Of a DNA stretch of 64,000 nucleotides, positions 1 to 8,140 are shown piece by piece. The translations under genes and the position numbers were made by a program. Origin of the DNA: Actinomadura hibisca NBRC 15177 (GTDB taxonomy: Bacteria > Actinomycetota > Actinomycetes > Streptosporangiales > Streptosporangiaceae). Location: the NCBI RefSeq assembly GCF_001552635.1, contig NZ_BCRO01000011.1, positions 248,001-312,000 on the forward strand. The letters are read 5' to 3'. The number at the start of each line of letters is the position of its first letter. Positions within the stretch are counted from its first letter, which is position 1. The notes under the pieces were generated by a model that saw only the letters and a list, made by a program, of their open reading frames with translations, was not told the origin of the DNA and searched no databases.

Positions 1-1
1 C

Positions 2-592
2 ACCAACAGCAGCGGCCCGACGGCCGCCGCGCTGAAGAAGGCCCGGGACCTGGCCGGACTGAACCTCAAGATCGTCGTCTACAAGTGCACCACCGGCGGC
101 AACTCGCTGGGCCTGGGCAACCGGCTGTCGGTGGTCGCCCAGAACCCGGCGCTGATCCCGTCGGCGGGCGTGATCGAGCAGCTCTTCTACCACCCGGCCT
201 ACAGCGCGCTGATCACCTTCCGCTCGCTGGAGGGCGGGATCGCCGACGGCCTGGTCACGCTGCCGCCGGGCTCGGCCCTGGAACGCGCCTTCACGGCGCT
301 GAAGGCGATCGCGCCCCGGCGCGGGACGGTGGTGAGCAGCGAGAAGACGTGGCGACACGTCCACGGAACGGCTCCCCCATCAACCTCGGTGCTGTTCGAG
401 ACGTGGGCGGCCGACAGGGCGAACCGCCCGGTGATCCGCGAGTTCCACCGTCACCTCGGCTCGATCAAGCGCCCCGGCACCGTCCGCCACCTGATCTGGA
501 GCAACCAGCTACCGGGCTGGCCGGGCGGCGACGGCGAGGAGAACCACGACCTGCTGCTGCCGGACTTCGCCTGGGAACACCTACCCGCCTGA
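2..592 (+). CDS. Hypothetical protein, 5' end outside the window
   Basis: The reading frame is open from base 2 to a TGA at 590-592, so about 196 C-terminal residues are visible and the start lies upstream of the window. The frame has strong third-position G/C bias. I do not recognise the family. Visible features are a hydrophobic N-terminal stretch (LNLKIVVYKC), a middle part rich in small hydrophobic residues, and an acidic, aromatic C-terminus ending in FAWEHLPA. No signal peptide, membrane segment or cofactor motif is evident. The next gene is convergent, so this gene ends its transcription unit here. Confidence 0.6.
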   Translation, partial: TNSSGPTAAALKKARDLAGLNLKIVVYKCTTGGNSLGLGNRLSVVAQNPALIPSAGVIEQLFYHPAYSALITFRSLEGGIADGLVTLPPGSALERAFTALKAIAPRRGTVVSSEKTWRHVHGTAPPSTSVLFETWAADRANRPVIREFHRHLGSIKRPGTVRHLIWSNQLPGWPGGDGEENHDLLLPDFAWEHLPA

Positions 593-629
593 CCAACTCC
601 GCCGCCTACGGCGACGACGGCCTCGGTCG

Positions 630-923
630 TCAGTCGAAGCCTTCGATGATGCGGAAGTCGCGCTCGACGCCGTCGGCAAGCACCGCCAGCGCCTCCTGGT
701 AGGCCGCGCTCTCATGTGCGGCGACCGCCTGTTCGAAGCTGTCGAACTCGATCAGGACGGTGCGCTCGGCGATTCCGGCGTCGTGTGCGACGACCCGGCC
801 GTCGCGGGCGAGCAGCCGTCCGCCAGCGGCCCTGACGGCTGGACCGGCCAGCTTGTTGTAGGCGGCCAGCTTCTCGGGGTCCGCAATGGTGCGGTAGGCG
901 CTGACCCAGTAGCCCTTGGCCAC
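630..923 (-). CDS. DUF1330 family protein
   Basis: A 97-residue protein beginning MAKGYWVSAYRTI and carrying the family pattern: an N-terminal beta strand, a middle segment (GGRLLARDG) and VLIEFDSFEQAVAAHESAAYQEAL, typical of the dimeric alpha/beta ferredoxin-like DUF1330 fold. The length matches the family norm of 95-100 residues. The biochemical role of DUF1330 is not established. It is probably a small cytoplasmic dimer of the ABM/EthD-like superfamily. It lies 55 bp downstream of the MFS gene on the same strand and could be the third gene of the MarR-MFS unit. Confidence 0.85.
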   Translation of the reverse strand: MAKGYWVSAYRTIADPEKLAAYNKLAGPAVRAAGGRLLARDGRVVAHDAGIAERTVLIEFDSFEQAVAAHESAAYQEALAVLADGVERDFRIIEGFD

Positions 924-978
924 AATTACCTCCTGTGTTCGGAATCGATGCTCAGAAGTATGGCCGGAGCGCTATGGG

Positions 979-2412
979 TCAGCGAGCCGACGGAGACGGC
1001 TCGGTCTCGAGTGGGCGTCGGCGGGCGAGGGCGAGGCAGGCCATCGCCGTGATCGCCATCGCGGCGACGCCGACCAGCGCCGCGGTCGTGTAGGCGTCGT
1101 CGTTCGGGAAGAGGCGGCCCGTGACGGTGCCGGCGGCCAGGACCAGACCGCCGATGGCGCTGCCCAGGGAGTACCCGACGCTGCGGACGACGTAGTTGAA
1201 GCCCATGGCGCTCGACGTCTCGCTCTCGGGGGTGACGGCCAGGATGACGCCGGGCATGGCGGCCGAGAAGCCGCCGACGCCGAAGCCCAGCACGCCCATG
1301 GCCGCGAGCAGTTCGGCCAGGTTGGACCGGGCGGCGGCGAACAGGACGAACCCGCCGCCGACGATGGCCGCGCTGCCTGCCAGGAGCAGGGGGCCGTCGA
1401 TCCGTTCGCGGACCCGCGGCGTGAGCTTGCCCGCGATGAACCCCAGCACGGAGAACGGGATGAGGACCAGCCCCGCCACGAAGGTGCTCAGTCCGAAGCC
1501 GTAGCCGGTGCCGTGCGGCGTCTGCGCGTAGCGGGTGATGAGCGTGAGCAGGAGGTACATGCCGCTCCCGCCGACGAACATGGCGATGTTCGCCCCGGCG
1601 ACCGCCGGGTGCCGTACCGCCCGGACGTCGACCAGGGGCGTCTTGGCCCGCAGTTCGAAAACGGTCCAGACGCACAGCAGAAGCACGGCGGCGACGGCAA
1701 GGGCCACCGCCACGGCGAGGTGCCGGCTCCACAGGTTCCTCTCGCCGGCCAGGAACAGGACGAGAAGCAGTCCGCCCGCCAGGAGGAGCGCACCGGCCAC
1801 GTTCACGTGGGCGGAACGGCCTTCGGGAGCCGCGGGCATGGAGCGCCACGCGGTCACGAAGGCGACGGCGGTGACCAGCAGACCAAAGCCGTAGGCGGCC
1901 CGCAGCCCGCCGAACTCAGCGAGCAGCGCGGCCAGCGGGTAGCCGACACCGGCTCCGATGATGGAGACCACCGAGATCAGGGCGATCGTGGCCGCGCTGC
2001 GCTCCTCGGGAAGATGGTCGCGGGCCACCCCCATCATCAGCGCCGTCAGACCGAGTCCGACGCCCTGAGCCGCTCTGCCCACCAGCAGCCAGGCGAACGG
2101 CAGCGGCAGCACGGTGAACGCGCTGCCGACGACGACGACCGCCAGCGTGGCGAGGATCGTGGCCCGCCGGTGCGGACCGGCTCCGAGCCGGCCGAGGACG
2201 GGCGTGGCGACGGCGCCGCTGAGCAGGGCGATGGTCAGCGTCCACTGCGCGCTGTCGAGGGAGACGTGGAACGTGGTCGCCACGCTGGTGATGAGCGGCG
2301 TCCCGAGGCTGGCGACCGCCGCCACGACCAGGGCGACGAATATCAGGGCGGGGACCAGCAGACGTGCCTCGGAACGTATCGGGGCAGTGCTCACCGGCTG
2401 GGCCGCGCTCAC
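979..2412 (-). CDS. MFS transporter, DHA2-like (drug efflux type)
   Basis: A 477-residue, very hydrophobic protein with about 14 predicted membrane segments starting at residues 19-38. The cytoplasmic loop GRLGAGPHRRATI after the second helix corresponds to MFS motif A. The length and helix number fit the 14-TMS DHA2 drug:H+ antiporter group. It starts with GTG at 2412, whose bases overlap the TGA of the upstream marR gene (GTGA), so the two are translationally coupled. This arrangement suggests efflux of a compound sensed by the MarR protein. The substrate cannot be read from the sequence. Confidence 0.88.
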   Translation of the reverse strand: MSAAQPVSTAPIRSEARLLVPALIFVALVVAAVASLGTPLITSVATTFHVSLDSAQWTLTIALLSGAVATPVLGRLGAGPHRRATILATLAVVVVGSAFTVLPLPFAWLLVGRAAQGVGLGLTALMMGVARDHLPEERSAATIALISVVSIIGAGVGYPLAALLAEFGGLRAAYGFGLLVTAVAFVTAWRSMPAAPEGRSAHVNVAGALLLAGGLLLVLFLAGERNLWSRHLAVAVALAVAAVLLLCVWTVFELRAKTPLVDVRAVRHPAVAGANIAMFVGGSGMYLLLTLITRYAQTPHGTGYGFGLSTFVAGLVLIPFSVLGFIAGKLTPRVRERIDGPLLLAGSAAIVGGGFVLFAAARSNLAELLAAMGVLGFGVGGFSAAMPGVILAVTPESETSSAMGFNYVVRSVGYSLGSAIGGLVLAAGTVTGRLFPNDDAYTTAALVGVAAMAITAMACLALARRRPLETEPSPSAR

Positions 2413-2867
2413 CGGTCCGGCTCCTCTCGGGCCTGGCTTTCGAGTTCCGCCAGATGCAGCAGCGCCGGAAGGGCCGCCGCCAGGGCCTCGATCTCGTCAC
2501 CGGTGAGTTCGTCGATCAGCCGCGCGTACGCGTCGACGCCCGCCTGGCGTCGCGTCCGGACGTACGACGCGCCGGCCTCGGTCAGGCACACCAGCGTGAC
2601 CCGCCTGTCGGACGGGTCGCCCTTCCGCTCGACCAGCCCGGATTCCTCCATCACCCGGACCAGGACGGTCATCGCGGGCTGGGTGACGCCCTCGGCCACC
2701 GCCAGATCGGTGATCCGTCGCGGCCCGGTCTTGTCCAGGGTGGCCAGGGTGGCGGCGGACGTCAGGCTCATGTCGCGGGGAAGGCGTCTCACGGCCCTGG
2801 TGGCCAGACCGTAGAGGGCCGACCCGATGGCCTCGGAAGCGCCGTGCGTGACATCTCGGCGACTCAT
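2409..2867 (-). CDS. MarR family transcriptional regulator
   Basis: A 152-residue winged-helix protein. The recognition part ITDLAVAEGVTQPAMTVLVRVMEESGLVERKGDPSDRRVTLVCLTEAG (residues about 53-100) has the MarR wing signature DPSDRR and LTEAG. It is the first gene of a unit with the MFS transporter and overlaps it by 4 bp. On the minus strand a TATGCT hexamer lies six bases before the ATG, so the mRNA is probably leaderless. By analogy with MarR-MFS pairs it should repress its own operon until a ligand binds. Confidence 0.88.
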   Translation of the reverse strand: MSRRDVTHGASEAIGSALYGLATRAVRRLPRDMSLTSAATLATLDKTGPRRITDLAVAEGVTQPAMTVLVRVMEESGLVERKGDPSDRRVTLVCLTEAGASYVRTRRQAGVDAYARLIDELTGDEIEALAAALPALLHLAELESQAREEPDR

Positions 2868-2873
2868 GACTGA

Positions 2874-2879
2874 AGCATA
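2874..2879 (-). promoter_or_regulatory. -10 hexamer of a likely leaderless promoter for marR-MFS
   Basis: On the minus strand the hexamer TATGCT is followed by six bases and then the ATG at 2867. This is the usual spacing for actinobacterial leaderless transcripts. No Shine-Dalgarno sequence is present in between. Confidence 0.5.
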
Positions 2880-2912
2880 ACAGTCTTATATGAACTCTTT
2901 ATGCATCTTGGT

Positions 2913-3641
2913 TCATTCGTGTTCTCGCAGGTACGTCTCCAGTTCGACGGCCCCGGACAACATCGCGCGCCCACGATCGGCCAGCCGTCCATGCCAGTCG
3001 CGCAGTGTGGCCTCCAGCGGCTCCAGCCCACCGGCCGCCCGTACCTGGGCGAGCAGCGGCGCGATCTGCTCCAGCAGGTAGCCGCCCCGCCTGAGCTGGT
3101 GGGCGAGCCGGGCGTCCCGCACGGCGGCCTCGTCGTAGACGCGGTATCCGGTCTGCGGGTCGCGGCGCGGGTGCACCAGCCCGGCGCGCTCCCACTTGCG
3201 CAGCGTCGCGGGCTGGATGCCGAGCTTCCGCGCCAGCGGCCCGACGAACGTGCCGCCGGGCACGGTGGACGTCCCGTCAGACATCGCCGTGGACCCCAGG
3301 TCACGAAGGGCGGTCTCCACCGCCTGAAGGGTTCGCCGGTCTTCGAGGAGCTGGGCGTGGCTCTCGTCGATCAGATGGAACGCCTCATCGACCGCGCCCC
3401 GGTTCACGGCCTGCATGATCGACGTCGCCGTCTGGTGGCCGTGGCCGGGGATCAGGGCCAGGAAGGCGGCGAGGGCCAGGGCATGCAGCGGGGTGTAGGT
3501 GCGGTAGCCGCTGGGCGTGCGACCGGCGGCCGGAAGGATGCCCGCCTCCTCGTAGTTCCTGACCGCTTGCGTGGACAGACCGTGTTCGCGCGCCAGGTCC
3601 ACCGGCCTGAGCTGCACACCGTTTTGAGGGTTCAGAGCCAT
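2913..3641 (-). CDS. MerR family regulator, TioE-like with two HTH domains
   Basis: The open frame runs up to 3683 from a TTG, but the ATG at 3641 (MALNPQNG) is the better start because it sits just before the conserved HTH and gives 242 residues. The first MerR HTH reads VDLAREHGLSTQAVRNYEEAG with the wing RTPSGYRTY. A second MerR-like HTH follows in the C-terminal half (KLGIQPATLRKWERAGL, wing DPQTGYRVY). This double-HTH arrangement is known from TioE-type regulators. It is divergent from the erythromycin-esterase gene with only 58 bp between the starts and probably controls it. Confidence 0.82.
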   Translation of the reverse strand: MALNPQNGVQLRPVDLAREHGLSTQAVRNYEEAGILPAAGRTPSGYRTYTPLHALALAAFLALIPGHGHQTATSIMQAVNRGAVDEAFHLIDESHAQLLEDRRTLQAVETALRDLGSTAMSDGTSTVPGGTFVGPLARKLGIQPATLRKWERAGLVHPRRDPQTGYRVYDEAAVRDARLAHQLRRGGYLLEQIAPLLAQVRAAGGLEPLEATLRDWHGRLADRGRAMLSGAVELETYLREHE

Positions 3642-3699
3642 AATCCCGAGGATATTGCGTCTAAGTTTCAATCGAAGGTTCAACGATACCGTTTAAGGC

Positions 3700-4905
3700 A
3701 TGGCTATTGACATCAAGAACGCAGCCCACGCCGTCGAAGCCGCCTCCATCATGGGACTCCTCCCCCACCGGCCCCGGCTGCTCGCCCTGGGCGAGCCCAC
3801 CCACCGCGAGGACAGCCTGCTCGACATGCGCAACGAACTCTTCCGCCAGCTCGTCGAGCAGGAGGGCTACCGCACGATCGCGCTCGAAAGCGACTGCCTG
3901 GCGGGCCTGATCGTGGACGACTACGTCACCTCGGGCCCAGGCACCCTCGACGAGGTCGTGGAGCGCGGGTTCAGCCACGAATGGGGCGTCTCCTCCCCCG
4001 CCAACCGCGAGCTCGTGCGCTGGATGCACGCCTACAACGACGACCGGCCTGCGTCCGAGCAGGTCCGCTTCGCCGGGTTCGACGGCCCGCTGGAGATCAC
4101 CCACGCCGCGAGCCCCCGGCAGGCCCTCACCGCGCTCCACGGCTTCCTCGCAACCCACATGGACGCGACGCTGCTCCCCTGCACCACCGGAAAGCTCGAC
4201 CACCTGCTCGGCGACGACGACCGGTGGACCAATCCCGCCGCGATGATGGACCCGTCCCAGTCCATCGGCCAGTCGGCCGAGGCCGCTCAACTGCGGCTGC
4301 TCGCGGACGACCTGGCGGCGCTGCTCGAAGCGCAGACGCCGCACCTGCTCGCGGTCACCTCGCAGGACGACCTGGACCGGGCGCACCTGTACGCGCGCAC
4401 CGCCACCGGCCTGCTGCGCTACCACCACTGGATGGCCGACACCTCACCGGCCCGCCTGACCTGGCTGCTGAGCGTGCGGGACCAGATGATGGCCCACAAC
4501 CTGCTCGCCGTCGCCGCCCACGGTCCGGCGTTCGTCTACGCCCACAACTCCCACCTCCAGCGGGAGAAGAGTTCCATGCAGATGGGCGGGATGCCGCTGG
4601 AGTGGTGGAGCGCCGGTGCGCTGGTGAACGTCCGGCTCGGCGAGGAGTACGCCTTCGTGGCCATGGCCCTCGGCACGATCCGGCACCAGGGTGTGGACGT
4701 CCCGCCGTCGGACACCGTCGAAGGTCTCCTGTACGCGCTCCCCGAAGACCGCTACGTCATCGACACCTCGCGGCTGACCACCGCCCTCGGCGACACGCGA
4801 CCCGCGCACCGCGTCTCCCCCTGGTTCGGTTACGCCTCGTTCGACCCGTCCCACCTGGGAAGCATCGACGGGCTCGTGTTCGTCAAGGACGTCCCGCAGA
4901 GCTAG
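3700..4905 (+). CDS. Erythromycin esterase family protein
   Basis: A 401-residue protein with the erythromycin-esterase/succinoglycan biosynthesis fold. The conserved catalytic motif is GEPTHRE at residues 31-37 (E32, H35), with a second conserved glutamate in ALESD (E63), plus GFDGP and VYAHNSHLQRE further on, all typical of the family. Members hydrolyse the lactone of 14-membered macrolides, but many homologues have other substrates, so macrolide resistance is only possible. It is transcribed divergently from a TioE-like MerR regulator, and such pairs are often drug-inducible. The start ATG is preceded by TTTAAGG. Confidence 0.85.
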   Translation: MAIDIKNAAHAVEAASIMGLLPHRPRLLALGEPTHREDSLLDMRNELFRQLVEQEGYRTIALESDCLAGLIVDDYVTSGPGTLDEVVERGFSHEWGVSSPANRELVRWMHAYNDDRPASEQVRFAGFDGPLEITHAASPRQALTALHGFLATHMDATLLPCTTGKLDHLLGDDDRWTNPAAMMDPSQSIGQSAEAAQLRLLADDLAALLEAQTPHLLAVTSQDDLDRAHLYARTATGLLRYHHWMADTSPARLTWLLSVRDQMMAHNLLAVAAHGPAFVYAHNSHLQREKSSMQMGGMPLEWWSAGALVNVRLGEEYAFVAMALGTIRHQGVDVPPSDTVEGLLYALPEDRYVIDTSRLTTALGDTRPAHRVSPWFGYASFDPSHLGSIDGLVFVKDVPQS

Positions 4906-4915
4906 AGCCTGTTTC

Positions 4916-5043
4916 TTGGATCAGTTGCGGAGCCAGATGAGCAGGACGGCGAAGGTGTAGGCGCGCTCGTCGTAGCGGGTGGCGACGGCGCGGAACTGCT
5001 TGCGGCGAATGCTGGCGCGTTCGACGGTGTTGGCCCTCGGACC
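4916..5043 (-). pseudogene. 3' tail of an IS5-type transposase (remnant)
   Basis: Read on the minus strand, this stretch encodes NTVERASIRRKQFRAVATRY followed by DERAYTFAVLLIWLRN and a TGA at 4921-4923. It is the C-terminal signature of IS5-family DDE transposases, with the catalytic glutamate in VER. Nothing upstream continues the transposase, so only about 40 residues remain. The adjoining bases GAGCCTGTTTCTTGGATC, directly after the esterase stop codon, resemble a terminal inverted repeat of such elements. The insertion ended flush with the esterase gene, and the rest of the element has been lost. Confidence 0.7.
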
Positions 5044-5128
5044 GGCGCCGCGCCCCTGACGGACGCCCGGAGAGCGCCGCGCGGCCCGGCGTGCGCCCCT
5101 ACGCGCGTCCCGGCACCGGCCGCGCTCC

Positions 5129-5632
5129 TCAGGAGCCGATGGCCGGGTCGGGTGAGCGCCGGGTGCGCAAGGTGGTGATGTGCGCCCGGATGTTGTCGGT
5201 CATATGCAGCAGGAAGTCGTTCAGCAGCGCCAGTTCCTGGTCGTCGTAGCGGGCGTACATGGCCTGGAACCGCTGGGCGAGCGGCTGGAAGACCTCCTCG
5301 ATCTCGACCGACCGCAGGGGGACGAGGATGACCTTGCGGCGGTCGTGCGGGTCGGGTTCGCGGCGCAGGAGGTCGGCGCGTTCCAGCCGGTCGACCACGC
5401 CGGTGACCGAGCTGGGGGTGAGGCCGGCGAGTTCGGCCAGGCGGCCCACGCTGATCGGGCCGGTCTGGTGCAGCAGCCCGGAGCACTGCTGGTCGATCAC
5501 CTGCAGCCCGAACCGCGCGGCCGCGGCGGTCGACAGCCCCATCATCGCCAGATGCAGCAGCCGTCCCTGCACCGCCAGCTGCGCGAGCGCCTCGTCCCGG
5601 CCCGGCCGGTCGTCGGAGTCACCGGACGTCAT
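5129..5632 (-). CDS. MarR family transcriptional regulator
   Basis: A winged-helix regulator of 167 residues from the ATG at 5632 (MTSGDSDD). A TTG at 5656 would extend it into the operator. Visible motifs are the HTH VGRLAELAGLTPSSVTGVVDRLERADL and the wing REPDPHDRRKVILV. A near-perfect dyad lies about 20 bp upstream of the start, consistent with autoregulation. The next gene, a secreted protein, is divergent and may be the other target. Confidence 0.82.
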   Translation of the reverse strand: MTSGDSDDRPGRDEALAQLAVQGRLLHLAMMGLSTAAAARFGLQVIDQQCSGLLHQTGPISVGRLAELAGLTPSSVTGVVDRLERADLLRREPDPHDRRKVILVPLRSVEIEEVFQPLAQRFQAMYARYDDQELALLNDFLLHMTDNIRAHITTLRTRRSPDPAIGS

Positions 5633-5648
5633 GGGGCCGAAGCTTAGC

Positions 5649-5669
5649 GAATCCAAATATTACGGATTC
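5649..5669. promoter_or_regulatory. Dyad operator GAATCC-N9-GGATTC
   Basis: The arms GAATCC and GGATTC flank a nine-base AT-rich centre. The site lies between the marR start and the divergent secreted-protein gene. Its symmetry and position fit a MarR binding site that overlaps the promoter. Confidence 0.55.
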
Positions 5670-5777
5670 CGTGAAGAACGAGTTCCGTGCTAATAATGAT
5701 CTTGGTCCGGTCGGACCGTGCCCGGCACGGCGGAAAATCAGGACCGCGACCACCCCCCAAGCAACGAGAGGCTCCCG

Positions 5778-6233
5778 ATGCGCTCATACAAGTCGGCCCG
5801 TGCAATGCTCGCCACCCTCGTCGTCGGCGCGACCGCCGCCACCGCCGTCGGCCTGGCCACGCCCGCCCAGGCCGAGGCGTCCGTCGGCGCGCGCGCCGCG
5901 GGCCCGTGGAAGAGCTGGACCCTGCAGCCGGGGGCCGCCGGCGTGGCGACCTCCGGCAAGAGCCGCACCCTCAGCGCGAACAAGGCCGAGGTGCACGTCA
6001 CCGCCAAGGACACCGCCGCCGACCAGAAGGGCGCCTACGTCTGGGTCATCAAGTACGGCACCGTGGCCGGCCGCATCACCAAGACCAAGCTGAACGTGGC
6101 GGCCGACAGCCGCAACCACACCTGGACGAACCAGGGCGGCGCGGGCCTGCGGAAGATCACCGTCCAGGAGTGCGTCGACAACAGCTGGACCTGGGAGATC
6201 TGCAGCCCGGTCAAGACCGTCTGGACGGCCTGA
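5778..6233 (+). CDS. Small secreted protein of unknown function
   Basis: The best start is the ATG at 5778, preceded by GAGAGG, which gives 151 residues. Residues 1-32 form a Sec signal peptide (basic MRSYKSAR, hydrophobic core, cleavage near AQA-EAS). The mature part of about 120 residues is rich in Thr, Lys and Trp and has two cysteines near the C-terminus (ECVDNS, EICSP), probably a disulfide. It resembles small beta-rich extracellular proteins of actinomycetes, but I do not recognise a named family. A strong hairpin terminator follows 22 bp after the stop. Confidence 0.75.
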   Translation: MRSYKSARAMLATLVVGATAATAVGLATPAQAEASVGARAAGPWKSWTLQPGAAGVATSGKSRTLSANKAEVHVTAKDTAADQKGAYVWVIKYGTVAGRITKTKLNVAADSRNHTWTNQGGAGLRKITVQECVDNSWTWEICSPVKTVWTA

Positions 6234-6255
6234 CCGGCAGGCGGCGAACGCCGCG

Positions 6256-6287
6256 GCCTCCGCACGCGCTCGCGCGCGTGCGGAGGC
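6256..6287 (+). terminator. Hairpin terminator after the secreted protein
   Basis: A perfect 14-bp stem (arms beginning GCCTCCGCACGCGC) with a four-base loop TCGC, 22 bp after the stop codon. There is no U-tract, as is common for actinomycete terminators. Confidence 0.75.
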
Positions 6288-6310
6288 CCGCACCGCACCA
6301 CCACCGTTGA

Positions 6311-6344
6311 GATGCCGACCGAACCGCGAAGCGTTCGGGGCATC
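6311..6344. repeat. Imperfect hairpin, possible second terminator
   Basis: The arms GATGCC/GGCATC and CCGAAC/GTTCGG are separated by an eight-base loop with a two-base bulge. It lies just beyond the remnant of a minus-strand gene and could be that gene's old terminator. Confidence 0.35.
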
Positions 6345-6381
6345 GGAAGAGGCAGAAGCCGTCCGGCCAGGCCGAGCAACC

Positions 6382-6525
6382 TCAACGGCTCAGCATCATC
6401 TCCTGCTCCGCGCACGACGACTTCTCGGGATTGCGCACGAAGTAGAGCCCGGTGACGAGGCCGCCACCGCGCCGTCGATCTCCCCGCCGAGCCGCAGGAT
6501 CATCCCCGGGAAACCGTTGACCTGA
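6382..6525 (-). pseudogene. C-terminal remnant of an ECF sigma factor (SigJ/ECF41-like)
   Basis: Minus-strand reading gives VNGFPGMILRLGGEIDGAVA in one frame and then, after a frameshift near 6468, LVTGLYFVRNPEKSSCAEQE and a stop at 6382. Together they match the end of the SnoaL/NTF2-like C-terminal extension of SigJ-type ECF factors, where GRVTGLYxVRNPEKL is a hallmark. The sigma-2 and sigma-4 regions are absent, so this is a non-functional leftover. It abuts an unrelated remnant on the other strand, which suggests a deletion junction. Confidence 0.65.
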
Positions 6526-6771
6526 ACCGGCTCGCGCGACTACGTCAACAAGCAGGCGCTCATCCAGATCGGCTCCTACGGACCGGCGGTGAACCGGCCG
6601 CCCCCGCGACACCGCCGATCCGCAACGGGACTCGATCCTCAACTGGAACCGTCCGAGCGACACCGACCCCGGCGACCCGGCCCCGCACCTGGCGTGGATC
6701 CGCGACACCTACCGGGCCACCTTCGCCAACACCGGCACCGAGCCGAGTCCGGCGCTCAGAATCCGATGATC
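6526..6771 (+). pseudogene. C-terminal remnant of an FAD-linked (BBE-type) oxidoreductase
   Basis: The plus strand reads DYVNKQALIQIGSYGPAVNR and, after a frameshift around 6602, DTADPQRDSILNWNRPSD followed by HLAWIRDTYRATFANTG. These segments match the C-terminal part of berberine-bridge-like flavoproteins (xQxDxYGxxIN, then WIRxFYxxVFxxTGG). The N-terminal FAD domain and the final BBE motif are missing. The fragment ends inside the 3' end of the next gene, which lies on the opposite strand. Confidence 0.55.
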
Positions 6772-6953
6772 GCGAAGAGGATGCCGCCGACGATGTGCGC
6801 CACGACGGTGAGCACCAGCCCGACGATCAGCAGGTTCTTCGCCACCGGGTGATCGAACTGGGAGCCGGGCCGGGTGCGCCGGGTCGAGTTCTTCAGCGCC
6901 TGGTCCTCCAGCTCGTCCAGGGACGGCAGGAAGGACGGTCGTCGGAGGGGCAT
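6756..6953 (-). CDS. Small membrane protein, unknown
   Basis: A 65-residue protein with a basic N-terminus, a Pro/Arg-rich middle and one or two C-terminal membrane helices (KNLLIVGLVLTVVAHIVGGI, LFAIIGF). A good ribosome-binding site (GAGGAG) lies eight bases before the ATG. It is divergent from the OhrR-like marR gene, with a palindromic operator between them, so it is probably co-regulated. The function is unknown. Confidence 0.65.
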   Translation of the reverse strand: MPLRRPSFLPSLDELEDQALKNSTRRTRPGSQFDHPVAKNLLIVGLVLTVVAHIVGGILFAIIGF

Positions 6954-7009
6954 CCGGTCTCCTCGGTTCGCTGGGGCGGCGGCCGGGCATCGATTCGCGC
7001 ACCAATACT

Positions 7010-7021
7010 TGGTGCACCAAT
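7010..7021. promoter_or_regulatory. Perfect palindrome TTGGTGCACCAA, likely MarR operator
   Basis: A 12-bp perfect palindrome flanked on the left by a further GCACCAAT, in the 117-bp gap between the small membrane protein and the OhrR-like gene. The position and symmetry fit autoregulation of the divergent pair. Confidence 0.6.
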
Positions 7022-7070
7022 CATTGCCGTACTATCTTTATAGCCGAGAAACGCCCCGCCTGGAGGTCCC

Positions 7071-7529
7071 GTGGCCGGTGATCTGAGTAACGCCCCCAAC
7101 CCGCTCGCCCTGGAGAACCAGGTGTGCTTCGCCCTGGTGGTCGCCTCGCGCACCGTGCTCGCACACTACCGGCCGATCCTGGAGCCGATGGGCCTGACGC
7201 ATCCGCAGTACCTGGTGATGCTGGCGTTGTGGGAACACCGGCGGCTGTCGGTGAAGGAGCTCAGCGGCCTGCTCCAACTGGACCCGGGCACGCTGTCCCC
7301 CCTGCTCAAACGCCTGGAGGCCGCCGACCTGATCCGCCGCGAACGCGACCTGCGCGACGAACGCCTGCTGGCCGTCACGGTGACACCCGCAGGCCAAGCC
7401 CTACGCGAACAGGCGGAGAAGATCCCCGCCACGATCATGGAACGCCTGGGCATGAGCCTGGAAGAACTCCAAGACCTGCACCGGACCCTGACCCAAGTCA
7501 TCACCGCCGCCAGCACCCAACCCACCTGA
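7071..7529 (+). CDS. MarR family regulator, OhrR-like
   Basis: A 152-residue MarR protein. The N-terminal segment LENQVCFALVVASR places a cysteine at residue 19, in the position of the peroxide-sensing cysteine of OhrR (typically LxxQLCFALYxASR). The HTH is LSVKELSGLLQLDPGTLSPLLKRLEAADLI and the wing is RRERDLRDERLLAVTVTPAG. OhrR proteins repress organic-hydroperoxide resistance genes and are released when that cysteine is oxidised. No ohr gene is visible next to it. Bases 7182-7396 and 7502-7529 are copied in a pseudogene at 8559-8801. Confidence 0.85.
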   Translation: MAGDLSNAPNPLALENQVCFALVVASRTVLAHYRPILEPMGLTHPQYLVMLALWEHRRLSVKELSGLLQLDPGTLSPLLKRLEAADLIRRERDLRDERLLAVTVTPAGQALREQAEKIPATIMERLGMSLEELQDLHRTLTQVITAASTQPT

Positions 7530-7780
7530 GATCTCCACGAGACAACGCGAGAACCGAGCATTCCCGCGCACACCTCAGCAAGACAGGCGACCATGACGGA
7601 GACGTCCCGTGCCAGTTGGGTTTCCTCTGCGCCGGTGAATCTTGCTCTCGCTGTCGGTTCTGCCACTCCGTTTTCCGCAGCGTCCCCTCGGCGATCGGGA
7701 GTCCGTGGGACAGACTGCGAAGATCAGCCGAACGTGAACACTGTGGTGCGGCTACGGCGCCGACTGGGAGGGTGACCCTC

Positions 7781-8140
7781 ATGGAAGACTTGCGGGACGC
7801 CGAACGCCGACTCCAAGCCGCGCAGCTGGCTGGAGATGTCGAGGCACTTGACCGGCTGCTGGACGATCGGCTGATCTTCACCTTCGGCGCCAACGTTCAG
7901 ACCAAGGCCGACGATCTGGAGATGCACCGCACTCGGGCGCAGGTGCTGACGAAGGTGGCCGAGGAAGAGTTGACCGTATTCGCCGAAGGACGTACCGGGG
8001 TGACCTGGTTTCTCGGCACCGTCGAGGGGACCGTCTCCGGGACGCCTTTCGCGGCCAGGATGCGATACACCCGCACGTGGCTGCACGACGACAGATACGG
8101 CTGGCGAATCATCGCCGTGCACGCCGGCACGGCCGATTGA
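7781..8140 (+). CDS. NTF2-like / SnoaL-type (DUF4440-like) protein
   Basis: The open frame extends far upstream, but the ATG at 7781 with GGGAGG ten bases before it gives a clean 119-residue cone-shaped alpha+beta barrel protein: an N-terminal helix pair (LRDAERRLQAAQLAGDVEALDRLLDDRLIFT), beta strands with TWFLGTVEGTV, and the closing strand GWRIIAVHAG. That layout is typical of DUF4440/SnoaL-like proteins. Members include isomerases, small-molecule binders and stress proteins, so the role is open. Confidence 0.75.
   Translation: MEDLRDAERRLQAAQLAGDVEALDRLLDDRLIFTFGANVQTKADDLEMHRTRAQVLTKVAEEELTVFAEGRTGVTWFLGTVEGTVSGTPFAARMRYTRTWLHDDRYGWRIIAVHAGTAD

Noticed and set aside
7010-7021. Treating the palindrome as a terminator or restriction-like site
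   Set aside because: It is short, sits between divergent starts and is next to a MarR gene, so an operator is the better reading.
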